This document shows, in pieces, positions 1 to 8,500 of a stretch of DNA of 9,132 nt (position 1 is its first letter; every line of letters begins with the position of its first letter). Location: assembly GCA_007116765.1 (NCBI GenBank), contig SKHV01000323.1:1-9132 (forward strand). The letters are read 5' to 3'. The position numbers were made by a program, and so were the translations under genes. The notes under the pieces are model-generated. The model searched no databases. It was not told where the DNA came from and was given only the letters and a program-made list of their open reading frames with translations. Source of the stretch: Prolixibacteraceae bacterium (lineage in GTDB: Bacteria > Bacteroidota > Bacteroidia > Bacteroidales > Prolixibacteraceae).

Positions 1-214
1 AACCGCCGGATAAAGTTTTTTATAGAAACTGTATCCGATGGTGTATAATGCTTTTTTGGGTATATTTGGAGTCTGAAAAAAGCAAAAAGGCTTCAAAGTT
101 TCGTTTATATTGAAGTTGGGCAACATACTGAAAAAGCCAACCGCACAAACAGCACATTTGGTTTTTGCCGACACAAAAGCCAACGCTAAAAAAAACAAAA
201 GAGCTGTTTTTTGC

Positions 215-232
215 TCCCGAAAGCTTTCGGGA
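215..232. repeat. 18-nt perfect palindrome
   Basis: TCCCGAAAGCTTTCGGGA equals its own reverse complement over all 18 bases, and the flanking bases (C on both sides) do not extend it. It lies 107 bp before the methyltransferase start in otherwise AT-rich sequence. It could be a short dispersed palindromic repeat, a protein-binding site, or the stem of a terminator for an upstream gene. There is no U-tract after it, so an intrinsic terminator on the + strand is not well supported. Confidence 0.6.
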
Positions 233-265
233 CTCGGAATGAAAAAGAAACGAAACTAAAAAGAA

Positions 266-294
266 TTGAAATAAGTTGAAAATTTTTATCTTCA
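266..294 (+). promoter_or_regulatory. Weak candidate promoter for the methyltransferase gene
   Basis: TTG (266-268) is followed after 18 bp by TATCTTCA (287-294), which matches the Bacteroidota -7 consensus TAnnTTTG at four of its six fixed positions. It would give a leader of about 40 nt before the ATG at 340. No Shine-Dalgarno sequence precedes that ATG; the upstream bases are A-rich, as is usual in this phylum. This is the best candidate I could find but not a strong one. Confidence 0.25.
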
Positions 295-339
295 CATTCA
301 AATTAAAAACATTAAAATTCAAAAATTGCCAACCATAAA

Positions 340-3300
340 ATGAGCAAGATAAACACAATTATAGAGGACTTCTCAACAACCAACCTTATTGCTTTTTTAA
401 GAGCATCTATTCCCTCATTCAAGCCAGATAATGATGAATTAGACCATTTATTCCAAGAAGATATTTTCGACAAGTACGAATCCATTGTCAAAATTGGAGA
501 AGCAAAAATTGATAAAGATGACCTCATTGTTATTGCTTCCAAAACAAATGAACCACTCACCGAACGCAGTGGTAAAAGAAAGCAGTACGAAATAGCCAAA
601 ACCATCCTAAAACACGAAGTAAAAGACGCTGCCATTTTTGTCTTTTACGATGAGGATGGAAATTTTAGGTTCAGTTTTGTTAAGGCAAATTATTTAGGAA
701 CTAAAAGAGATTTTACGGATTTTAAGCGGTACACCTATTTTGTTTCGCCCAAAAGAAATAACCTCACTTTTAGGCGAAGAATGGAGCTTTGCCAATTTGA
801 GTCTTTAGACGAAATTCAAAAAGTCTTCTCCGTAGAAGCGTTATCCAAAGATTTTTACAAGGAACTCAGCCATTGGTATTTTGCTGCAATGGGCGAAATT
901 GAATTTCCCAACGATATCAACGAACCCGAAGCGCAACTCAAAGCCAATTCGCTGATTCGTTTGATTACCCGCCTGATTTTTGTTTGGTTTATGAAGCAAA
1001 AACAACTGGTGCCGGATGATTTGTTTGATACCGAAAAACTAAAAAACCTCATCAACGACCAAGACAGCACCGGCAGTACCTACTACAAAGCTATTTTGCA
1101 AAACTTGTTTTTTGCTACGCTTTCTACCCCCAAAGAAGCGGGACGAAAGTTTGTAAAAACCCAATATGGGGTGCAAAACTTCTACCGATACCAACGCTTT
1201 ATCAAAGACGAAACCTACTTTTTGGAATTGATGGATACCGTGCCTTTCCTCAATGGTGGCTTGTTTGAAAGTTTGGACATCATAGAGCCCGAAAACAAAA
1301 AAATACAACGGGTAGATTGTTTTTCGGATAATCCTAAAAATGAACACCTGCTCAAAGTACCCGATTACCTCTTTTTTGGTAAACGCACCGCAGACATCAG
1401 CTCTTTTTATGAAGAAGGAAATTACGAAAATGTACCCGTAGAAGGCATTATCGATTTGCTCAACCGTTTTGATTTTACCATAGACGAAAATACGGCTAAC
1501 GACCAGGAAGTAGCCCTTGACCCTGAGCTTTTGGGCCTCGTGTTCGAAAACCTACTTGCCAGCTACAACCCCGAAACCCAAAGCAGTGCCCGTAAAGAAT
1601 CGGGTTCGTTTTATACGCCTCGCCCTATTGTAGATTATATGGCAGAGGAATCTTTGGTGCAATACCTCAAAAACGAAACCCAATTAGCACCCGCAGACTT
1701 ACGCCTTCTTTTTAAAACCGAGCAAGCATTGCCTTTTACTACCGATGAAAAACAAGCCATCACCCACGCACTCAGCACCCTAAAAGTGATAGACCCTGCC
1801 TGTGGCTCGGGGGCTTTCCCTATGGGCGTACTGCTCAAAATGGTGCAAGTGCTCAACCACATAGACCCCGAAAATACTTTTTGGCGAAATGCCCAACTAG
1901 ATAGACTCAAAGCCAAAACCTTTGAAGCCTTTGATAAGAAAGACATACAAGATATAAAAGCAGAAATAGACAGCATTTTTAACAGCGAACTCAACGACCC
2001 CGACTATGCCCGAAAACTCTATCTGATAGAAAACTGCATCTATGGCGTGGACATACAACCCATAGCGATGCAAATAGCCAAACTGCGGTTTTTTATATCC
2101 CTACTGGTAGAGCAACGCATCGATAAAAGCAAAGATAACTTTGGCATTTTGGCACTGCCCAATTTAGAAACCAAATTTGTAGCTGCTAATACGCTCATTC
2201 AGCCCCAAAAACCCAAATTAGACCTCTTTACCAACCAAACTTTGTTAGAAAAACAAGAGGATTTGAAACAATGCCGCCATAAGCTCTTCTCTGCTCGTAC
2301 GCTCAAAACCAAGAAGAAATACCGCAGCCTAGACAAGCAGTTGCGAGACGAAATGGCAGCCCTACTAAAAACCACGGAAAGCTACGGACACCAAGATGCC
2401 GAGCAGTTTGCCCAATGGGATCCCTACCAACCCGATAGCTTCTCCCCTTGGTTTGACCCCGAATGGATGTTTGGTGTAAAAGGTTTTGATATGGTGATTG
2501 GCAATCCGCCTTATGTGCAGCTACAAAAAGCACAGCCTGGCAACGATAAACTGAAATATGCCGATGATTACAAAAACCAAAACTATCTTACCTTTGAACG
2601 CACAGGCGATATCTATGCCCTGTTTTACGAAAGGGGCATACAGATATTAGAAGACAAAGGCATATTGAGCTACATTACCTCCAATAAATGGATGCGTGCC
2701 AAGTACGGTGCATCTCTACGAAAATACCTTGCCCAGTACAATCCTTTGTTGCTGCTGGATATGGGGCCTGGCGTATTTGATGCCGCTACCGTAGATGTAA
2801 ACATACTGATAGCCGAAAACAGCCAACCCAAAAGCCTTGCCCTGAAAGCCCTAAAACTGGAAGACAAAAAGCAAATCAACCAACTGAACGACACCCAATT
2901 TGTGACCTTACACCAACTGGGCGAAGACGCTTGGATTATCCTAAACCCCATAGAGCAAGCCATAAAACAAAAAATAGAACGCATAGGCACTCCCCTCAAA
3001 GATTGGGATGTACGTATAAACCGAGGCGTACTTACAGGCTACAACGATGCTTTTATTATAGATGCAGCGGTAAAAGACCAACTGATAGCCGAAGACCCCA
3101 AAAGTGCCGAAATCATAAAACCCATACTGCGAGGCAGGGACATCAAACGCTACAAAGCCGAGTTTGCAGATAAGTGGTTGATTGCGACACACAATGGCTT
3201 TAAAAATGATCAAGGACAGAGAGTACCTCGCATTGATATAGAAGAGTACCCTGCCATAAAAGCGTGGCTTGACGAGCATTGGGAAAGGGTAGAAAAACGC

Positions 3301-3801
3301 TCCGACCAAGGTGCAACGCCCTACAATTTAAGAAACTGTGCCTACTGGGAAGATTTTGAGAAGGAGAAGGTTGTGTATCCTGAAACCACCGTTTGGAGGT
3401 CTGAATTTTATTTTGACGATGGAACATTTTACCTTGATAAAACTGTTTTTTTTATTTTTGGTAAAAATAGTACCTTTCTAAATGGAATTTTTGCGTCATC
3501 ATTAATGGAATGGTTTTTAGAAAGAACGTTAAGACTTTTAGGATCAAGGAGCATACAATATTCTAAACAATTTATTGAGAACACTCCTATTGTACGTAAA
3601 GATAAGATTAATAAACAAATTGATTTTATTGTAACCACCATCCTCACAAAAAAGCAAAACAACGAAGACACTGTGGCAGAGGAGCAGGAGATAGATGTGT
3701 TGGTGTATAAGCTGTATGAGTTAACGTATGCAGAAGTGCTGGTGGTGGACCCGGGGTTTGCTTTAAGTCAAGAAGCGTATGATAATTACCAAATAGTGTA
3801 A
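340..3801 (+). CDS. Eco57I/type IIG-like adenine-N6 DNA methyltransferase with target-recognition region
   Basis: This 1153-residue protein should transfer a methyl group from S-adenosylmethionine to N6 of adenine in a specific DNA site. Visible parts in order: an N-terminal domain (about 1-200) with a conserved-looking LTERSGKRKQYEIAK (73-87); the entry motif GSFYTPRPIVDYM (422-434); the SAM-binding motif DPACGSG (485-491); GVDIQ (569-573) with the acidic residue expected after motif I; a helical, lysine-rich insert; the catalytic motif NPPY (722-725); and a C-terminal TaqI/Eco57I-type specificity region starting near GVLTGYNDAF (896-905) and containing LRGRDIKRY (930-938). The size fits single-chain type IIG enzymes, but I do not see a clear PD-(D/E)xK nuclease in the N-terminus (an ExK at 54-56 is the only hint). 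It may therefore act as a methyltransferase only, with cleavage left to the PLD-helicase at 5587. GC content varies sharply along the gene: low at about 340-850, near 50% in the core, and about 27% at 3405-3660. The start at 340 gives a typical family N-terminus. No strong terminator follows it. Confidence 0.9.
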   Translation: MSKINTIIEDFSTTNLIAFLRASIPSFKPDNDELDHLFQEDIFDKYESIVKIGEAKIDKDDLIVIASKTNEPLTERSGKRKQYEIAKTILKHEVKDAAIFVFYDEDGNFRFSFVKANYLGTKRDFTDFKRYTYFVSPKRNNLTFRRRMELCQFESLDEIQKVFSVEALSKDFYKELSHWYFAAMGEIEFPNDINEPEAQLKANSLIRLITRLIFVWFMKQKQLVPDDLFDTEKLKNLINDQDSTGSTYYKAILQNLFFATLSTPKEAGRKFVKTQYGVQNFYRYQRFIKDETYFLELMDTVPFLNGGLFESLDIIEPENKKIQRVDCFSDNPKNEHLLKVPDYLFFGKRTADISSFYEEGNYENVPVEGIIDLLNRFDFTIDENTANDQEVALDPELLGLVFENLLASYNPETQSSARKESGSFYTPRPIVDYMAEESLVQYLKNETQLAPADLRLLFKTEQALPFTTDEKQAITHALSTLKVIDPACGSGAFPMGVLLKMVQVLNHIDPENTFWRNAQLDRLKAKTFEAFDKKDIQDIKAEIDSIFNSELNDPDYARKLYLIENCIYGVDIQPIAMQIAKLRFFISLLVEQRIDKSKDNFGILALPNLETKFVAANTLIQPQKPKLDLFTNQTLLEKQEDLKQCRHKLFSARTLKTKKKYRSLDKQLRDEMAALLKTTESYGHQDAEQFAQWDPYQPDSFSPWFDPEWMFGVKGFDMVIGNPPYVQLQKAQPGNDKLKYADDYKNQNYLTFERTGDIYALFYERGIQILEDKGILSYITSNKWMRAKYGASLRKYLAQYNPLLLLDMGPGVFDAATVDVNILIAENSQPKSLALKALKLEDKKQINQLNDTQFVTLHQLGEDAWIILNPIEQAIKQKIERIGTPLKDWDVRINRGVLTGYNDAFIIDAAVKDQLIAEDPKSAEIIKPILRGRDIKRYKAEFADKWLIATHNGFKNDQGQRVPRIDIEEYPAIKAWLDEHWERVEKRSDQGATPYNLRNCAYWEDFEKEKVVYPETTVWRSEFYFDDGTFYLDKTVFFIFGKNSTFLNGIFASSLMEWFLERTLRLLGSRSIQYSKQFIENTPIVRKDKINKQIDFIVTTILTKKQNNEDTVAEEQEIDVLVYKLYELTYAEVLVVDPGFALSQEAYDNYQIV

Positions 3802-3815
3802 TAAAAAGAGATACC

Positions 3816-3965
3816 TTTTAGTTACAAAAAATCATAATAAGTGTTAGGTTTTGTTTTTGGTAACCTTTTTAGCATAAATAAGTAACAAATATTTTTAAAC
3901 AACTCACAATTTCTGTAACTTTTTTAGCATATTTTAGTTACAAATAATTGCAAACAGGTTACAAA
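3816..3965. promoter_or_regulatory. Candidate AbiEi operator array: six GTWAC words
   Basis: GTTAC or GTAAC (each the reverse complement of the other) occurs at 3821, 3860, 3882, 3915, 3937 and 3958. Steps between starts are 39, 22, 33, 22 and 21 bp, so the last five lie roughly two or three helical turns apart and could face one side of the helix. In 180 bp of AT-rich DNA about 0.3 such words would be expected by chance. TTTTAGTTACAAA occurs twice exactly (3816-3828 and 3932-3944). The last two words flank the -33 element of the promoter, one just upstream and one in the spacer. AbiEi antitoxins are known to repress their own promoter through paired repeats, so binding by the product of the next gene is the natural reading. 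This is inferred. Confidence 0.6.
3860..3946. repeat. Pair of 32-bp imperfect direct repeats
   Basis: Copy 1 is 3860-3891 and copy 2 is 3915-3946, offset by 55 bp. They match at 27 of 32 positions, with shared blocks GTAAC, TTTTTAGCATA and ACAAATA. Each copy has a GTWAC word at both ends, 22 bp apart. In copy 2 the ends form an inverted repeat, GTAACT (3915-3920) and AGTTAC (3936-3941). Copy 1 begins inside the small palindrome GGTAACC (3859-3865). The layout suggests two tandem operator units for a dimeric or cooperative repressor. Confidence 0.7.
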
Positions 3966-3977
3966 ATGCTATCTTTG
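3948..3977 (+). promoter_or_regulatory. Bacteroidota-type promoter for the AbiE-helicase operon
   Basis: TTG (3948-3950), a 19-bp spacer, then TATCTTTG (3970-3977) matches the Bacteroidota housekeeping form TTTG-N19-TAnnTTTG, with a perfect -7 element. Only four bases separate it from the ATG at 3982, so transcription should begin at or within a few bases of that codon. One GTWAC word (3958-3962) lies in the spacer and another (3937-3941) just upstream, well placed for repression. Confidence 0.65.
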
Positions 3978-3981
3978 CATT

Positions 3982-4578
3982 ATGACAAGTACAGATGATA
4001 AAATAGAACAAAAAATAAAAAGCCTTAAACAGGGTACTATTGTTTTTACAGAAGACTTTCAAAACTATGGCAGTCCTGGTGCGGTAAAGGTGGCATTACA
4101 TCGTATAGTTAAAAAAGGATTATTACATAATTTGGCACGTGGTATTTACGCAAAACCCACCTTTAGCACCTTATTAAACAAAGAGGTGTTGCCCGGAGCC
4201 GAAGAAGTGGCTCTTGCCATTGCTAAAAGAGACAAGGCACGTTTGTTACCCACAGGAGCTTATGCCCAAAATGCTTTGGGTTTATCTACCCAAGTGCCTT
4301 TGCGTATTGTGTATTTAACCGATGGCTCGCCTAGGACTATAAAAATTGGTAAACGCAGCATTCAGTTTAAAAAAACAACACCCAAAAATTTAGCCTTAAA
4401 AGGCAAAATCAGTAAGCTGGTAGTCCAAGCCCTAAAAGACATTGGGAAGGATAAGGCTACGCCTCAAGAATTAGAAAAAATACAAAGCCTGTTATTAAAA
4501 GAAGATAAGCAAGATTTAAAACACGACATAGCATTAGCACCGCAATGGATCGCAGAGATATTGGCAAAAGAACTGTAA
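3982..4578 (+). CDS. abiEi: AbiEi-family (DUF6088) winged-helix antitoxin and autoregulator
   Basis: This is a 198-residue cytoplasmic protein of the type IV toxin-antitoxin antitoxin family. The N-terminal winged helix runs from about 15 to 60: GTIVFTEDF (18-26), a recognition helix around SPGAVKVALHRIVKKG (31-46), and the wing LARGIYAKP (51-59). The C-terminal domain has the family block TGAYAQNALGLSTQVP (91-106), then LTDG (112-115) and a basic strand. In AbiE systems this protein neutralises the toxin without stable binding and represses the operon. Methionine 1 is the only methionine in the protein, so no later ATG start exists, and the TATCTTTG promoter element ends four bases upstream. 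Translation is therefore probably leaderless or nearly so. Its stop codon abuts the toxin ATG. The repeat array upstream is its likely binding site. The symbol is assigned by family resemblance. Confidence 0.85.
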   Translation: MTSTDDKIEQKIKSLKQGTIVFTEDFQNYGSPGAVKVALHRIVKKGLLHNLARGIYAKPTFSTLLNKEVLPGAEEVALAIAKRDKARLLPTGAYAQNALGLSTQVPLRIVYLTDGSPRTIKIGKRSIQFKKTTPKNLALKGKISKLVVQALKDIGKDKATPQELEKIQSLLLKEDKQDLKHDIALAPQWIAEILAKEL

Positions 4579-5586
4579 ATGGCAGCACAAGATTTTTATA
4601 CATTAAAACAAGCAGAAAAGCTACAAGTCATAAAACAACTAGCAGAGCAACAAAACTTGCCTTTGTTTGCCGTAGAAAAAGATTGGTGGGTAACGCAAAC
4701 ACTTGCCCTAATTTTTGAAATGGAAATGGCTGAGCATTTACTATTTAAAGGTGGTACTTCATTAAGCAAAGCGTGGAATTTAATCAACCGTTTTTCAGAA
4801 GATATCGATTTAGCTTTAAATAGAGAATATTTAGGTTTTGAGAGTGGACTCATCAGCAAATCACAAGTAAGAAAACTGCGTTTGGCATCCTTTGAATTTG
4901 TAAGCACCACCTTTTATGAAGCCTTACAAAAGGCATTTGTAGTAAAAGGCTATACAGAGGTTACTTTCGATTTTGAAAATTTAGGCAATGGCGACCAAGA
5001 TCCTGTTTCCATACTCATTTATTATCCTGCGGTTACAGCGCATTCCGATTATGTGTTACCTAGGGTAAAAGTAGAATTGGGCAGTCGCTCTTTAAAAGAC
5101 CCGTTTACGCCTTGTAAAATACAATCTTTTGTAGGCGAGCAATTTTCAAATCTTTCATTTGCAGATACAGCCATAACTGTACCTTGTGTAAATCCGGAAC
5201 GTACTTTTTTAGAAAAACTGTTTTTACTGCACGAAGAGTTTCAAAAACCACAAGAGAAAATACGTGTAGAACGTCTAAGCAGACATTTGTACGACATTAC
5301 AAAAATCTACAATAGCGAACATAAAAATAAAGCATACGTCCAAGAATTAATAATTTCTATTATTGAGCATAGAGAACGTTTTAATGGAATGCAAGGTGTA
5401 GATTACAGCACATTATATCCGCCAAACTTAAAACCTATTCCACCAGAAGAGTTTATAAAAGCTTGGGAAGATGATTACAAAACGATGCAAACCAATATGA
5501 TACCTGAAGATAGTCCTAATTTTAAGGAGATGATAGAAACTGTAAAACAAGCAGCACAAGAATACAACACATTGAAATTTGAATAA
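4579..5586 (+). CDS. abiEii: AbiEii/AbiGii-type nucleotidyltransferase toxin
   Basis: This 335-residue protein has the DNA polymerase beta-like nucleotidyltransferase signature of AbiEii toxins. Seen here: VEKDWWVTQTL (32-42); the nucleotide-binding motif GGTSLSK (58-64); the metal-binding SEDIDL (73-78) with D75 and D77; VELGSR (165-170); and PERTFLEKL (206-214), followed by a helical C-terminal half containing SRHLYDI (234-240). All four motifs expected of the family are intact, so it should be active. Related MenT toxins add nucleotides to the 3' end of tRNA and stop translation; whether this one has the same target is not shown. The ATG follows the antitoxin stop with no gap (TAA|ATG), and its own stop abuts the helicase start the same way, so toxin dose should follow antitoxin translation. 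A pair of this kind can act as addiction module or abortive-infection effector. Confidence 0.9.
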   Translation: MAAQDFYTLKQAEKLQVIKQLAEQQNLPLFAVEKDWWVTQTLALIFEMEMAEHLLFKGGTSLSKAWNLINRFSEDIDLALNREYLGFESGLISKSQVRKLRLASFEFVSTTFYEALQKAFVVKGYTEVTFDFENLGNGDQDPVSILIYYPAVTAHSDYVLPRVKVELGSRSLKDPFTPCKIQSFVGEQFSNLSFADTAITVPCVNPERTFLEKLFLLHEEFQKPQEKIRVERLSRHLYDITKIYNSEHKNKAYVQELIISIIEHRERFNGMQGVDYSTLYPPNLKPIPPEEFIKAWEDDYKTMQTNMIPEDSPNFKEMIETVKQAAQEYNTLKFE

Positions 5587-8500
5587 ATGAGCCATAACTT
5601 TATCACCAATAGTGCAGAAAATGCAACGCTAAAAAAGCGTTTAGAGAAATTGATATCCGCCAGTCAAGAATTAAATTTTTTGGTAGGCTTTTTCTACTTT
5701 TCGGGTTGGCAGGAAATTTATAAAAACCTACAAGACAATCCAGATGTAAATCTTAAAATTTTAGTGGGATTGCAAGTAGATAAATACTTGAGTAGCATCG
5801 TAGAAGTAGGTTTGCAAGATGACAGCTTAAGTCAAGAAGAGCATTTTACCCAGTTTATGAAATCAATGGGTTTTGCCATCAACAATGCCGAAATGGACAA
5901 TGAAGCCTTTTACAATCAAATAGAGTTTTTCATCCAGTTATTGGACGAAGGGAGATTAATAATCAGAAAAACCTTAAACCCAAATCACGCTAAGGTATAT
6001 CTATTTAGCTATAACAATACCTTGGCAGAAACCTTGGACAGTAAAGGACAATTCATTACTGGGAGTAGTAATTTGACCAAAGCAGGTTTACATAGTCAAG
6101 AAGAGTTTAATGTAGAAATAAAAGACTATGGTTTTGAAAGTGCCGAGGCCTATTTTGATGAACTTTGGGAAACAGCAGTTCCTATTACCGAAGCAGAAAA
6201 TGGCGCTAAAATCATCATAGATTTTTTGAAAAACAAAAGTCAAGCCTCACTCATCACACCTTTTGAAGCCTATGCACTTATTTTAAAAACCTACATTGAA
6301 CTTCAAGAAGCCAAAAAAATAAATGATGCTATCACAAGATTATTGGATGAAAATGGTTTTGAAAAATATCAGTATCAATTAGATGCCGTAAACGAGGCAT
6401 TAAACAAAATAGAAAAAAACAATGGCGTTATCATTGCGGATGTTGTTGGACTGGGCAAATCAGTTATTGCTTCACTTATTGCCAATCAAATGGGTAAAAG
6501 AGGTTTGATATTGTGTCCACCAGGCTTGATTGGAAGCAAAAAAGAGAATAGCGGTTGGTGGGAATATTGGAATCGTTTTAAACTATACAATTGGGATATT
6601 GAAAGTTCGGGTAACGTAGAAGCAGTTGCCGAAAGCATTCAAAAAAACAATTTAGAATATCAAGTCGTCATAGTGGATGAAGCCCATAAATTCAGAAACC
6701 AAGATACGTCCGCTTATGAAGCCCTGTGGGAGATTTGCAGAGGAAAACAAGTGATTCTTTTAACCGCCACGCCATTTAATAATTCGCCAGCAGATGTGTT
6801 TTCTTTATTAAAATTATTTGTTGTTCCTGGGGTTTCACCAATTACCCTTGAAGAGGATTTAGAAGGTCGTTTTAATGCATACAATTATCGTTTCAAGCGT
6901 TTATCTAATATTCTTAAAAATCACAATTCTGTTCATCAAGAAAAAAGAGACAAAGCACGAAAAGATTACATTAAATTGTTTGGCGAAAGCGAAGTAGATA
7001 TTTCTAAAGTAAAAGCCGATGTGCATAAAATGGCAAATGATATTAAAAACATCATCACGCCGGTTGTTATAAGACGAAACAGACTAGATTTAAAAACAGA
7101 TTTTGAGTACAAAAAAGAAGTTGCCAACCTTTCAGAAGTAAAAGACCCAGAAGAACAGTTTTATGAATTGACTTCTGAACAGTCTGATTTCTATAATAGA
7201 ATTATAAGCGATTATTTTTCAGAAACAGGTCTTTTTAAGGGAGCGATTTATAAACCCAATGAATATGAAAGTCTAAAGGAAGATGAAGACAAACTTTCAG
7301 AAGACGACAACAGAGCATTTCAACAACAACGTAACTTATTCGACTTTATGAGGCGTTTGTTAGTGAAGCGTTTTGAAAGTTCATTTGGTGCTTTTGAAAA
7401 AAGTATTCAACGCTTTTTGCGTACCAACAGAATGGTATTGTCATTCATAGAAAAATCGGGTAAGTATGTGATGGACAGAAAAGTGATTGAGAATATCTAT
7501 GACGACACAGATGATGCAGACGATTTCAATTATGAAGCCATTAAAGAAGCATTGGAAGATTTTGAACGAAATGCAGTAAATAAAACAAAACCAAAGCATA
7601 CAAAAATTTATGAGATTGAGAAATTTCAATTCAAAGATGAATTTATAGCGGACATTAATAATGATATCAAACTTTTTGAACGCATAGCCCAAGAAATAAT
7701 TGAATTAGATATTATTGATAATGACCCTAAACGGGTGGCTGTTTTAGAAACGATAAAAGAAGTTCTTCATAAAGAAACCAACCCAAGAAGAAAGGTTATT
7801 TTATTTACAGAATATACAGATACCGTTAGACATCTTCAACAGTATTTTGAAAAGGAATTGTTAGGTAGAGCAATGTTTTGTGATGGTGGCATAACCAAAA
7901 AGTTTGCAAAGGAATTGGATGCTAATTTTAATGCAAAATACAAAGCGCAAGTTGATGATTTTGATGTATTGATTACGAGCGATAAACTTTCAGAAGGCTT
8001 TAATTTAAATCGTGCTGGACTCATTATCAATTATGATATTCCTTGGAATCCAACTCGTGTCATTCAGCGGGTTGGTCGTATCAATAGGATGAGTGCCAAA
8101 GTTTTTGATGAATTGTTTATTTACAACTTCTTCCCTACTGACCAGGGCTCTGACATTGTAAAAAGTAGAGAAATTGCTCAACAAAAAATGTTTTTAATAC
8201 ATAGTGCGCTAGGAGAAGATTCTAAAATTTTTGATGCAGATGAAGAACCAACACCAAGTGGTTTGTTCAGTAAAATAAGTACAAATCCAGAAGAAAATGA
8301 TGAATTGAGTACTTCAACCATTATTCGAAACGATTACAATGAAATTGTTGAATCGCATCCAGAAGTTATTAAAAAAATTAGCGATTTACCGAATAGAGTT
8401 AAAACAGCCAAGCCATTTGAAGAAAATAATGTGGTGGTTTTAAGGAAAAAAGGAATGGCTTTATTTTCCATAGTTCATCCCTATGATAACGAAAAGCCAA

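Larger units (their letters stand above)
1..339. other. Left flanking spacer, no convincing gene
   Basis: No reading frame here looks like a protein-coding gene. It holds several small structures: CGGATA (7-12) with its complement TATCCG (32-37); GCTTTTTT (50-57) with AAAAAAGC (76-83), an 8-bp stem with an 18-nt loop; the word GTTGGGCAAC (115-124); CACATTTG (153-160) and CCAACGCT (180-187), both of which recur in the right flank; and an 18-nt perfect palindrome (215-232). From about 240 the sequence is A-rich and leads into the first gene. The mix of short words and hairpins resembles the spacer repeats often seen between accessory genes in Bacteroidota. That comparison is from memory and was not checked. 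Confidence 0.45.

Noticed and set aside
1..48. Possible C-terminal end of an upstream + strand gene (frame 1, stop at 46-48)
   Set aside because: Only 15 codons are visible, frame 3 is open longer (to 113), and the stretch is part of a hairpin-bearing spacer. Nothing distinguishes it from chance.
20..358. 112-codon open frame on the minus strand in the left flank
   Set aside because: Its predicted protein is rich in Phe, Cys and Ser with no domain, it overlaps the start of the methyltransferase gene and contains the palindrome. It looks like a reading of spacer repeats rather than a gene.
1635..1994. 119-codon minus-strand open frame within the methyltransferase
   Set aside because: It lies opposite motif I and the surrounding conserved coding sequence, has no recognisable domain and no start signals. 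It is a shadow of the real gene.
3802..3830. Terminator after the methyltransferase gene
   Set aside because: Only AAAAG (3804-3808) with CTTTT (3815-3819) can pair, a weak AT-only stem. Read-through into the AbiE operon cannot be excluded.
3802..3981. CRISPR array, suggested by regularly spaced repeats
   Set aside because: The repeats are imperfect, only two full 32-bp copies exist, and the spacing is helical rather than repeat-spacer. The position over a promoter favours an operator array.
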